In this document: one piece after another, positions 14,206 to 22,210 of the stretch | Layout of the letters: each line of letters starts with the position of its first letter | Numbering within the stretch: position 1 is the first letter of the stretch | Origin: Acidimicrobiales bacterium | GTDB lineage: Bacteria; Actinomycetota; Acidimicrobiia; Acidimicrobiales; MedAcidi-G1 | DNA: 43,255 bases | Assembly: GCA_029245675.1 (NCBI GenBank) | Contig: JAQWOV010000010.1 | Span: 1 to 43,255 of the forward strand | Reading direction: 5' to 3' | Notes under the pieces: model-generated | What the model was told of the DNA's origin: nothing | The model's input: the letters and a program-made list of their open reading frames with translations, nothing else | Database searches by the model: none | Program-made: the position numbers and the translations under genes

Positions 14206-15093
14206 CTATTCTTCTTCGTCCGATAACCCATCTGGACTATCGGCAAATTCTTTAATGGCTTTTTCAATATCTGTCCGGTACTTAAGAAGAATGTTGACTG
14301 TCTCTGTTGCAGTATCTGCATCAACTTTAGAAATTCCTAAGAGAACGAGTGTCCTAGCCCAATCAAGTGTCTCTGAAACAGAAGGTGACTTCTTTAGATC
14401 TAATTGACGGATAGAACGAACGATTCGCGCCACTTGATCTGCAAGATTTTCATCAATTTCGGGAACTTTGGAGAGAACGATCTCTCTTTCTCTTTCCAAA
14501 TCTGGGTAATCAATATACAGATAGAGGCATCTACGCTTCAAAGCTTCAGAAAGTTCACGTGTTGCATTTGAAGTTAAAAACACCAGCGGTACTTGATTAG
14601 CTTCCACAGTCCCAAGTTCAGGTATGGATACTTGATAATCAGACAAAATCTCTAAAAGTAGAGCTTCTGTTTCTACTTCCACTCGGTCAACTTCGTCTAT
14701 AAGTAACACGACTCGATCTTCTGCCCGTATAGCTTCAAGAAGCGGTCGAGTCAGAAGAAACTCCTCAGAGAAAATATCGTCTTCGATTTCATTCCAATCG
14801 CTAGCTCCTTCTGTTTGGATGCGAAGTAACTGCTTCTTGTAGTTCCATTCGTAAAGAGCTTTTGATTCGTCGAGTCCTTCATAGCATTGAAGCCGAATCA
14901 ACCTCGCATCTATCATTTCCGCCACGCTCTTTGCCAATTGTGTCTTCCCGGTACCTGCTGGTCCTTCAACCAAAATAGGTTTTCCTAAACGGTCTGCTAG
15001 ATAGACAATTCCAGCAATTCCGTCATCGGCTAAATAATTGACATCTGATAATGAGGCGCGCACCCCTGTTACATCTTCAAAGTGATTTTCCAT
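14206..15093 (-). CDS. MoxR-family AAA+ ATPase
   Basis: 295 residues from ATG 15093. Walker A VEGPAGTGKTQLAKSV, Walker B VVLLIDEVDRVE, and a sensor/arginine-finger region LVFLTSNATRELSEALKRRC identify the MoxR type. The frame is open further upstream to 15318, but that extension overlaps the divergent murJ start and has no family similarity, and ATG 15093 begins the expected N-terminus (ENHFEDVTGVRASL). Transcribed with the following CoxE-like VWA gene; the pair forms a two-component remodelling machine. TACGAT lies 7 nt before the ATG. Confidence 0.93.
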   Translation of the reverse strand: MENHFEDVTGVRASLSDVNYLADDGIAGIVYLADRLGKPILVEGPAGTGKTQLAKSVAEMIDARLIRLQCYEGLDESKALYEWNYKKQLLRIQTEGASDWNEIEDDIFSEEFLLTRPLLEAIRAEDRVVLLIDEVDRVEVETEALLLEILSDYQVSIPELGTVEANQVPLVFLTSNATRELSEALKRRCLYLYIDYPDLEREREIVLSKVPEIDENLADQVARIVRSIRQLDLKKSPSVSETLDWARTLVLLGISKVDADTATETVNILLKYRTDIEKAIKEFADSPDGLSDEEE

Positions 15094-15100
15094 GTAATAG

Positions 15101-15106
15101 ATCGTA
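15101..15106 (-). promoter_or_regulatory. -10-like TACGAT for leaderless moxR start
   Basis: On the minus strand TACGAT is followed by 7 nt and then ATG 15093. No Shine-Dalgarno is present. The 68-bp gap to the divergent murJ start must hold both promoters. Confidence 0.4.
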
Positions 15107-15149
15107 CCGAAATCCTGACCGTAGACCGCCACTAGGCGAAGAAACAGAC

Positions 15150-15155
15150 TACTCT
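15150..15155 (+). promoter_or_regulatory. -10-like TACTCT for leaderless murJ start
   Basis: TACTCT ends 6 nt before GTG 15162. This supports the GTG as the murJ start, since no Shine-Dalgarno or closer ATG exists. Confidence 0.3.
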
Positions 15156-15161
15156 CAAACT

Positions 15162-16784
15162 GTGCAGACAAATCTAAATCCTTCAGCGAGACAAGGACTA
15201 CGGGGCCTCTCGAATGCCCAAATAGTAGCTTTTGGTATTTTTCTTTCGCGAATAGCCGGTTTGATACGTGAATCCTTGCTGCGTTCCACTCTTGCGCTTG
15301 GACCAGCAGCAGATGCATTTGCTGCCGCTTTACGTATTCCGAACCTGCTGCAAAACCTTCTCGGCGAGGGATCCCTCTCTGCTTCTTTTATTCCTGTATA
15401 CAGCAAGTTGCTGGGAGAAGGTCGAAAAGAGGAAGCGAGAAAAGCCGCTGGCGCAACTTTAGGATTACTCACAGCTATTTCAGGAACACTTGTGCTTCTC
15501 GGGGTATTAGCAGCCCGACCAATCGCTGCAATTCTTACACCGGGGTTCGATAACTCTCGTTACGAACTAACAGTAGATCTACTTCGTATCACTTTCATCG
15601 GGATCGGCGCCTTAGTTCTTTCCGCTTGGTGCCTAGGAGTCCTAAACAGCCACCGAAAATTCTTTCTTTCCTACGTAGCGCCAGTCTTCTGGAATATTGC
15701 TCAAATCGTTGTATTGGTTTTTGTCTTCACGCGATCTTGGAATACCTTCGATGCTGCAACAGCTGTCGCCTGGGGATTGGTCGCCGGTGGAATTCTGCAA
15801 TTCAGTATCCAAATGGTCGCAGTTTGGAAAATAGCTCCCGATCTACGTCCAACTATGAACCGCTCTTTACCTGGTGTAATTGAGATCCGTCGTCGGTTCC
15901 TGCCAGCGGTCGCAGGTCGCGGCGTAGTACAAATTTCTGCATACGTTGACCTATTTCTCGCCTCTCTGCTCTCTACGGGAGCTGTTGCAACACTTCTTTC
16001 AGCCCAAGTTCTCTATCTGCTACCAATAAGTCTGTTTGTCATGAGTGTTGCCGCCTCTGAACTTCCAGAGATGTCAAGGACCGGACATTTGAGTGACCTC
16101 GCTCTTCGCTCAAATAATGCAATGCGTAAGAGCCTGTTCTTTGTTTTATTTACTGCTGTGATCTATATCGGAGCTGGAGAGCAAATAGTTGATGCGTTGT
16201 TCGGCTGGGGTTCATTCTCTTCTGACGACTCTTTAACAGTTTGGATGGTTTTATCTGCTTATTCTCTAGGCCTTCCTGCTGTAGCTGCTTCACGGATTCT
16301 TCAAACTAGTTGCTGGTCATTAGGGGACACTAAAGGACCTGCAAAAATCGCGGGCATACGAGTACTCGTTGCATCTCTTGTCGGATTGTCTCTGATGTTT
16401 CCACTAGACCTTCTCGCATTTACTGAGGGGGGTTTAACAACTGAAGATATTGAAGGCCCTCACCTAGGCGCCGTTGGTCTAGCTTTAGGTTCTGCTGTTG
16501 CTTCTTGGTTAGAAGTGTTCTTACTTTCTCGACGCGCCAAACGTGCTCTGCCTGAACTTAATTCATTAAAAAGACTTTTTTTCAAAATAGGCGTACCGGC
16601 TTCGCTTGCTTTTCTTCTAGCTGCCCTTCTTAAATTTTCAACAGGCTCTCTTCCCGCTCTCTTAATGGCACCATTGATCATCGGAATTTCAGGCTTGTTT
16701 TACACTCTCGTATCTTTCCGTTCTGGTGTAGAAGAATCGCATCTGGTTCTTCGGCCGGTGCGAAAAATTTTATATCGGCGCTAA
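15162..16784 (+). CDS. murJ: Lipid II flippase MurJ
   Basis: About 540 residues with the MurJ/MVIN hallmark at the N-terminus (VAFGIFLSRIAGLIRESLLRSTL, AADAFAAALRIPNLLQNLLGEGSLSASFIPVYSKLL) and about 14 hydrophobic segments. Lipid II flipping links it to the elongation genes (mre, mrdA, rodA) farther right. The frame is open back to 15051, but that stretch is antisense to moxR; GTG 15162 leaves a normal cytosolic N-terminus before the first helix. The final 4 nt overlap the convergent proB. The Mycobacterium-type C-terminal pseudokinase extension is absent. Confidence 0.95.
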   Translation: MQTNLNPSARQGLRGLSNAQIVAFGIFLSRIAGLIRESLLRSTLALGPAADAFAAALRIPNLLQNLLGEGSLSASFIPVYSKLLGEGRKEEARKAAGATLGLLTAISGTLVLLGVLAARPIAAILTPGFDNSRYELTVDLLRITFIGIGALVLSAWCLGVLNSHRKFFLSYVAPVFWNIAQIVVLVFVFTRSWNTFDAATAVAWGLVAGGILQFSIQMVAVWKIAPDLRPTMNRSLPGVIEIRRRFLPAVAGRGVVQISAYVDLFLASLLSTGAVATLLSAQVLYLLPISLFVMSVAASELPEMSRTGHLSDLALRSNNAMRKSLFFVLFTAVIYIGAGEQIVDALFGWGSFSSDDSLTVWMVLSAYSLGLPAVAASRILQTSCWSLGDTKGPAKIAGIRVLVASLVGLSLMFPLDLLAFTEGGLTTEDIEGPHLGAVGLALGSAVASWLEVFLLSRRAKRALPELNSLKRLFFKIGVPASLAFLLAALLKFSTGSLPALLMAPLIIGISGLFYTLVSFRSGVEESHLVLRPVRKILYRR

Positions 16785-17887
16785 GCCGGAAGAACCACTA
16801 AGTCGTCAGCGTGTACCACTTCAGGAGAAAACCTTTCAGGAAGATCTTCTGTCTGCTTTCCAACGGATGCTTCTAAATCGGAAAAATCGTAACGAACCAG
16901 TCCCTTGGCAAAAACAATTCCATCCGGACCAGAAATCTCTACTGCGTCTCCTGCAGTAAAGGAGCCGCTAATAGATACGACGCCTGCAGGAAGAAGGGAA
17001 ACTCTATTTTTCTGAAGTACTTCTTTTGCACCCTCATCTACCGCTACACGTCCTTTTGACCCCACTGCGAAAGCAATCCATAGACGTCTAGCCCCAAGTC
17101 TTGTACTTCTAGCGTGAACCAGCGTCCCAGTTCCTGGAACACCATTTACAGCATCTACAATCACATCCGGTCTATGCGCATGAGCGATAAGGGTCGGGAT
17201 TCCTGACCAGGCTGCAATCTTTGCTGCAGCCACTTTTGAAGCCATTCCTCCACTTCCATGGACAGAACCGGATCCTCCAACTTGGTTTTCTAACGTCTGA
17301 TCTATTTCAATGATTTCTTCAATAAGAGACGCCTGCTTATCTAACTTAGGGTCAGCGGTCAGAACTCCTTCGATGTCAGTTAAGAGAAGTAGTAGGTCCG
17401 CATCAACTAGGTGTGCCACAAGTGCGGCGATACGGTCATTATCACCCCATCGTATTTCATCATCAGCAACAGCATCATTTTCATTGACTACCGGTATAAC
17501 CCCGAGTTCCAATAATCGATTAAGAGTTGACCTTGCATGCAAGTACTGAGCCCGAAGAAAAAAGTCGAGAGGAGTTAGTAATACTTGACCAGCGTTGAGG
17601 TCATAATTGCTGAATATTTCTTGGTACGTTCTAATTAAATGCCCTTGTCCCACTGCGGAGACTGCTTGAAGAGTCTCTGAGTCCGTGGGGCGTTCCGCTG
17701 TTTTGATATTTAGTGGAGCAAGCCCTGCAGCGATAGCGCCGGAAGTAACTATCACGATGTTGTGATTCAAATCATGTAAAGCGGCAACTTGACCACATAA
17801 TGAGTCAACTCTTGCTCGATCAATCATCCCTTCATCAGTTGTGATTGAGGAGGAACCTATTTTCACAATGATCGTTTTTTGTTTCAT
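16781..17887 (-). CDS. proB: Glutamate 5-kinase ProB with PUA domain
   Basis: 368 residues. An N-terminal amino-acid kinase domain (IIVKIGSSSITTDEG, IVIVTSGAIAAGLAPL, VIPVVNENDAVADDEIRWGDND, GSGSVHGSGGMASKVAAA) is followed by a PUA domain from about 275 (KGRVAVDEGAKEVLQKNRVSLLPAGVV). It phosphorylates glutamate in proline synthesis. ATG 17887 follows AAGGA with good spacing, 9 bp after obg. proA, which often follows proB, is absent here: the next gene is the convergent murJ. Confidence 0.96.
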   Translation of the reverse strand: MKQKTIIVKIGSSSITTDEGMIDRARVDSLCGQVAALHDLNHNIVIVTSGAIAAGLAPLNIKTAERPTDSETLQAVSAVGQGHLIRTYQEIFSNYDLNAGQVLLTPLDFFLRAQYLHARSTLNRLLELGVIPVVNENDAVADDEIRWGDNDRIAALVAHLVDADLLLLLTDIEGVLTADPKLDKQASLIEEIIEIDQTLENQVGGSGSVHGSGGMASKVAAAKIAAWSGIPTLIAHAHRPDVIVDAVNGVPGTGTLVHARSTRLGARRLWIAFAVGSKGRVAVDEGAKEVLQKNRVSLLPAGVVSISGSFTAGDAVEISGPDGIVFAKGLVRYDFSDLEASVGKQTEDLPERFSPEVVHADDLVVLPA

Positions 17888-17896
17888 TTAAGTTCC

Positions 17897-19135
17897 TTAT
17901 TCGGATTCATAGCTGAACTCTAAGCGTCCGATACGAACTGTTTCGCTTTCTTTTACCCCAACTCGTTTTAACGCACGGTCCACACCCATTGATTTGAGGC
18001 GGCCATGGATGTAATCGAGTGCGTCGAGATTGGTTAGGTCATTTAAATTGACTGTCCGTATGACGTCTCGATCTATGACTTCCCAGATTCCATCTTCGGA
18101 ACGTTGAATTTTTATGTCTTCTGGTTCTGGTCGGTGAACTATTCGTGAAGGTTTTTCTGGAACAGCGTTTCGTACCTCATCAACTAAATCTCCTATTTGA
18201 TGAACAATCTTTTCTATTCCTTCTCCTGTAAACGATGAGAGCTGTGTTCCGTCGAAGTCTTTATCTGCCGCTACGTCTGAACGGGAACCCACTACGACAC
18301 GCGGCCTGGTTAAGAGTTCTTCTCTATAATTGCCAATTTCTTGTTCAAGGATTCGCAATTGTTCCTTTGGTGTGTGTTCTGCGGTGGGTGCTAAATCTAG
18401 CATTATGAGCAGGACGCGCGCTCTTTCAATGTGTCGAAGAAACTGATGACCTAGTCCTTTACCTGCGCTCGCACCTTCGATTAGGCCAGGAATGTCGGCC
18501 ACTATGAAATCTGAACGTCCTGTTGGCCTTACTACTCCGAGATTTGGTTCCAGTGTTGTGAATGGATAGTCAGCTATACGAGGTTTAGCTGCAGAAATAC
18601 GAGAGATAAGGGTACTTTTCCCGGCATTCGGGAAACCTACAAGTGCGACATCTGCGAGAAGTTTTAGTTCTAATCGCAACCATCGCTCTTCTCCATGTTC
18701 GCCTTGTTCAGCGAAAGAAGGGGCTCGCCTCCGATTTGTTAAAAACTTTGCATTTCCTTTTCCGCCTCTTCCAGCGCGAACAGCTAACCATTTATCACCT
18801 GTGCTTACTAGGTCCACTAATGGTTCGTCAGTGTAAAGATCATAAACAGTGGTCCCTTCTGGAACTCGTATGACCAGATCTTCGGATGATTTTCCGTGCC
18901 GTTTACCGCCAGAACCATGAGTACCGCTTTCTGCTTTTCGGTGGGGGTGATCGCGAAATGAAAGTAACGAGGCGACATTATGGTCGGCTTCTAACCAAAT
19001 ATTTCCACCGTCGCCACCGTCGCCACCGTCTGGTCCGCCTTTAGGAACGTGTGCTTCCCGTCGAAAAGATACGGAACCTGCTCCACCATCACCCGCGGTT
19101 AGATTGAGACCACACTCATCAACAAACTGGGACAT
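17897..19135 (-). CDS. obg: Obg/CgtA GTPase
   Basis: 412 residues. The Gly-rich Obg fold (residues 1-155, for example GGPDGGDGGDGGNIWLEAD) precedes the GTPase domain with P-loop GFPNAGKSTLISR, G2 TTLEPNLG and G3 DIPGLIEGASAGKGLG. A C-terminal OCT domain follows (RSEDGIWEVIDRDVIRTV ... GVKESETVRIGRLEFSYE). It acts in 50S subunit maturation and stress control. Downstream of rplU-rpmA as in most bacteria, but TAAGAT 6 nt before ATG 19135 suggests its own leaderless promoter in the 77-bp gap. Confidence 0.97.
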   Translation of the reverse strand: MSQFVDECGLNLTAGDGGAGSVSFRREAHVPKGGPDGGDGGDGGNIWLEADHNVASLLSFRDHPHRKAESGTHGSGGKRHGKSSEDLVIRVPEGTTVYDLYTDEPLVDLVSTGDKWLAVRAGRGGKGNAKFLTNRRRAPSFAEQGEHGEERWLRLELKLLADVALVGFPNAGKSTLISRISAAKPRIADYPFTTLEPNLGVVRPTGRSDFIVADIPGLIEGASAGKGLGHQFLRHIERARVLLIMLDLAPTAEHTPKEQLRILEQEIGNYREELLTRPRVVVGSRSDVAADKDFDGTQLSSFTGEGIEKIVHQIGDLVDEVRNAVPEKPSRIVHRPEPEDIKIQRSEDGIWEVIDRDVIRTVNLNDLTNLDALDYIHGRLKSMGVDRALKRVGVKESETVRIGRLEFSYESE

Positions 19136-19141
19136 ATTCTG

Positions 19142-19147
19142 ATCTTA
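19142..19147 (-). promoter_or_regulatory. -10-like TAAGAT for leaderless obg start
   Basis: Minus-strand TAAGAT is followed by 6 nt and ATG 19135; no Shine-Dalgarno is seen. Confidence 0.4.
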
Positions 19148-19212
19148 CTTTGAAGCCATAATAGTGTGAGTCAGATTTGACTCTTTTTATTTAGCAGAGG
19201 TATATGAAAGGC

Positions 19213-19464
19213 TTAGCCTTCAAGAACGTCTACTAATTTTCTTCCGCCGCGGCGTCCGAACTTAACCACCCCGTCGGAGGTGGCAAATAATGTGTCATCG
19301 CCACCACGTCCCACGTTTTTCCCTGGATGAAATTTTGTTCCGCGTTGACGCACCAAAATAGATCCTGCTGTAACTTCACCGCCATCATAAACCTTAACTC
19401 CAAGCCGTTGGGCGTTAGAGTCGCGTCCGTTCCGGGTTGAGCCGCCACCTTTTGTTTTTGACAT
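19213..19464 (-). CDS. rpmA: 50S ribosomal protein bL27
   Basis: 83 residues. [23 protein letters not shown] is the conserved bL27 start, followed by [21 protein letters not shown] and GGDDTLFA. The N-terminal tail reaches the peptidyl transferase centre; there is no cleavable leader of the Firmicutes type. One base separates it from rplU. Confidence 0.98.
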   Translation of the reverse strand: MSKTKGGGSTRNGRDSNAQRLGVKVYDGGEVTAGSILVRQRGTKFHPGKNVGRGGDDTLFATSDGVVKFGRRGGRKLVDVLEG

Positions 19465-19465
19465 G

Positions 19466-19777
19466 CTATTTACCTCTCGTTATCGCTGTGATTTCAAGTT
19501 CAGTAAGCTTTTGGCGATGCCCCCAACGACGACGTTGGTTACTTTTATTCTTATACGTGAACCCGCGAATTTTCTTGCCCTTTGTATCTGAAACTATGCG
19601 GCCTGTAACTTTGACCCCATTTAAGTCTGATGGAGTCGCGAGTGTTTCGGATCCATCTACCAGCATTACTGGGGTTAAATTCACTTCGTTTCCGGGTTCA
19701 CCGAGGCGTTCAACGAGAACGCGTTGACCCTCTTCTACTCGGTACTGTTTTCCACCTGTGGCTATTACTGCATACAT
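19466..19777 (-). CDS. rplU: 50S ribosomal protein bL21
   Basis: 103 residues starting [20 protein letters not shown], with the C-terminal signature [23 protein letters not shown]. Normal length. First gene of rplU-rpmA, with a 74-bp gap after rne that could hold a promoter or a leader. Confidence 0.98.
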   Translation of the reverse strand: MYAVIATGGKQYRVEEGQRVLVERLGEPGNEVNLTPVMLVDGSETLATPSDLNGVKVTGRIVSDTKGKKIRGFTYKNKSNQRRRWGHRQKLTELEITAITRGK

Positions 19778-19851
19778 ATGTTTCTAGGCTATCTACGGGT
19801 TGGGGCAGCGCCACCGATTAAGTGACGTGCTCTTGTATAAATTTCTTATTT

Positions 19852-21471
19852 TTAATTATTTTGCGGTCCGGTGACTAGTTCTCCATCAAGAGTATGACCT
19901 GTACCTTCACAGTCTGTACAAGCTTCAGAGAAACTTTCTAGAAGCCCTTCCCCAATTCGCTTTCGCGTCATCTCAACAAGACCGAGTTCTGAAATATCAA
20001 AAACTTGATTACGTGTTTTATCTCTAGATAAAGATTCCCGTAATGCATTCGCTACTGCATCACGATTCTCTCTACGCTCCATGTCGACAAAATCAATAAC
20101 AATGATTCCGCCCACATCTCGTAAACGTAACTGATGAGCTACTTCTTCTGCCGCTTCTAAGTTATTTTGAAACACCGTTTCTTCGAGGTTTGTATTTCCA
20201 ACGTTCTTTCCTGTGTTGACATCAATCACAGTAAGGGCTTCGGTATGTTCAATAATCAAAGAGCCCCCTGAGGGAAGCCAGACTTTTCGGTCTAATGCTC
20301 TTCGAAGTTGTTCGTACACGTGATGGCGTTCAAACAGGGGAAGTTTCTCTTCACTTTGATCATAGAACTGTATTCGGTCAGCTAAAGCCGGGTTCAAACT
20401 CTCAACATAAATTCTTACTTTTTCATACATTTCTTGATCATCTATAAGTACTCCACGGAAATCTTTATTGAACTCCTCACGAATGAACCGAAATGCAAGC
20501 TCTGGCTCGCGATACAGCAACGACGGAGCAGAAGATTTCTTCGCCAGTGAAGAAACCTCTTCCCATTGCGTGACAAGACGGCTGACATCACGCTCGATTT
20601 CTTCATCGGTAATGTCCTGAGCTGCCGTTCGAACAATGATCCCATGCTCTGCGGGTTTCACACGGTCAAGAATTTTTCTTAGCCTCTTTCGTTCACCCTC
20701 AGGGAGTCGTTTCGATATACCGTATGTATCACTATTTGGTATGAGGACTACGAATCTCCCAGGTAAAGAAACCTCTTGAGTTAATCTTGCACCTTTATGT
20801 GCTATCGGATTTTTTGATACCTGACAAACGATATTCTGTCCGGCTTTAAGAACTTGCTCTATACGGGGTTGCGCTCTCTTGCCGCCGTCTTCAGCGTCAA
20901 ATTGTATGTCTCCTCTATAGAGAACTGCGTTCTTTGGCGTTCCTATATCCACGAAGGCTGCTTCCATACCGGGTAATACATTTTGAACTTTCCCCAAATA
21001 TATATTTCCGTGTATCTCGGATATATCATCTGCGGGGCGAGAAAGGTAATGCTCTATAAGAGACCGTCCTTCAAGAACTGCTACCTGAGTGCTTCCTTTG
21101 GAAACGCTGACGCACATTAAATAGCGCCCAATTGGTTTACCTCTTCGTTCTCGTCCCTTTCGACGACGAAGTGTGGCTTCGTCTAGTTCAAGAGGTCCGT
21201 CGTCAGTTAAGGCTTCTACAGGGCTGTTCTGAGAACCGGTTCGACCGCGTCCTCGGTTTCCTTTTCGTCGCTTTCGTTTAGGTCCAGCGCCCTCTACTTG
21301 GCTTTCTTGTTCTCCTGCTCTCGTAGTAGTCGGAGCTGGACGAGAGTCCCCTATTTGAGGTTTTTCCCTTGTGTCTGGACGCGAGTCACCTATTTTAGGT
21401 TTTTGTTGTGGATCTGATGATCCGTTGTTGGTTGAGCCCACTTTCGGAGGCTTGTCCGTTTGGTCGGACAT
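19852..21471 (-). CDS. rne: Ribonuclease E/G
   Basis: 539 residues. After a disordered 110-residue N-terminus comes the S1 domain (ISEIHGNIYLGKVQNVLPGMEAAFVDIG), RNase H-like and DNase I-like parts. The catalytic Asp pair is in LTVIDVNTGKNVG and IIVIDFVDMERRENRD, and the zinc-link Cys pair is in CTDCEGTG near the C-terminus. There is no long C-terminal scaffold; the disordered part is N-terminal, with a repeat KP(K/Q)IGDSRP (residues 24-32 and 37-45). ATG 21471 is preceded by GAAGGGA, so the 77-nt overlap with the upstream TIGR03936 gene is probably real. Role: mRNA decay and rRNA/tRNA processing. Confidence 0.95.
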   Translation of the reverse strand: MSDQTDKPPKVGSTNNGSSDPQQKPKIGDSRPDTREKPQIGDSRPAPTTTRAGEQESQVEGAGPKRKRRKGNRGRGRTGSQNSPVEALTDDGPLELDEATLRRRKGRERRGKPIGRYLMCVSVSKGSTQVAVLEGRSLIEHYLSRPADDISEIHGNIYLGKVQNVLPGMEAAFVDIGTPKNAVLYRGDIQFDAEDGGKRAQPRIEQVLKAGQNIVCQVSKNPIAHKGARLTQEVSLPGRFVVLIPNSDTYGISKRLPEGERKRLRKILDRVKPAEHGIIVRTAAQDITDEEIERDVSRLVTQWEEVSSLAKKSSAPSLLYREPELAFRFIREEFNKDFRGVLIDDQEMYEKVRIYVESLNPALADRIQFYDQSEEKLPLFERHHVYEQLRRALDRKVWLPSGGSLIIEHTEALTVIDVNTGKNVGNTNLEETVFQNNLEAAEEVAHQLRLRDVGGIIVIDFVDMERRENRDAVANALRESLSRDKTRNQVFDISELGLVEMTRKRIGEGLLESFSEACTDCEGTGHTLDGELVTGPQNN

Positions 21472-22210
21472 GATTTAATTCCCTTCTAATCACTTCTGCC
21501 ATATGGGCAGACGGGGCAGGGGTATCAGTAATTGTTAGCGGCTCTATCCGCTCTTCACCCTGCAACATCCATTGATTCATTCTGCACACATTCCGTGCTT
21601 TAATCGGCGGATTTGACGCCGCCAGTAGTTCTGATGGTCTTAGCGTTCGAGGTTGAGTTCCAAGGTCGGCCTGTATCCGCACTCCTGCATCTGTTTCCCC
21701 GATGACTTCTATAGAGATTACCTGTTTTCGGAGGTCTTCCACGACCACTTTCCCTTTTCTTTCTCTTTCGACAATGATTTCAAGAGATCCGAGAATCTCT
21801 TCAGCCCACTTTTTCGCTTGATTTATTGTGTAGTCACTTAAATCAAACTGCCAAGTGCATTGGATTACGACCTGCTGTAAGGAGTCGGCACCTAACTCTT
21901 TTTCAGCAACGTTTTGTACTTCAATTCCCTTTGGTAAAGCTTTGTTTATTTTCTCCTTAAGGTCCGCTAAGGCATCTGAGTTCTCTTGAATGTCGTTTAC
22001 TAATTCAAGATCTAAGTACTCTGCTTCGGACTCATTTCCTGTCGGTAGCGCTAATCCGAATGAAATTTTGGGTCGCGGGGAAAACCCTTCGCTATACGCT
22101 AACTGTATTTGAGCTTTCCTTAGAGATCTTTCCCAGATGCGTGCTATATCACGATGGCTAATAAAACGAATTTTTCCCTTTTTTGAAAAACGGACTCTTA
22201 CTTTTTTCAT
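21395..22210 (-). CDS. TIGR03936 (DUF2344) radical-SAM-linked protein
   Basis: 271 residues. The N-terminal KKVRVRFSKKGKIRFISHRDIARIWERSLRKAQIQLAYSEGFSPRPKISFG pattern (conserved blocks RFSK.G.IRFISHRD and SEGFSPRP) defines the family. It is almost always beside, or fused to, the TIGR03960 radical SAM gene, as here (ATGA overlap of 4 nt with it). The pair is thought to modify tRNA or rRNA, but no reaction is established to my knowledge. Its 3' end overlaps rne by 77 nt, and the last residues (TTKT) are low complexity. Confidence 0.92.
   Translation of the reverse strand: MKKVRVRFSKKGKIRFISHRDIARIWERSLRKAQIQLAYSEGFSPRPKISFGLALPTGNESEAEYLDLELVNDIQENSDALADLKEKINKALPKGIEVQNVAEKELGADSLQQVVIQCTWQFDLSDYTINQAKKWAEEILGSLEIIVERERKGKVVVEDLRKQVISIEVIGETDAGVRIQADLGTQPRTLRPSELLAASNPPIKARNVCRMNQWMLQGEERIEPLTITDTPAPSAHMAEVIRRELNHVRPNGQASESGLNQQRIIRSTTKT

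Noticed and set aside
15094-15318. N-terminal extension of MoxR
   Set aside because: It would overlap the murJ start, has no similarity to MoxR proteins, and ATG 15093 has a well-placed TACGAT.
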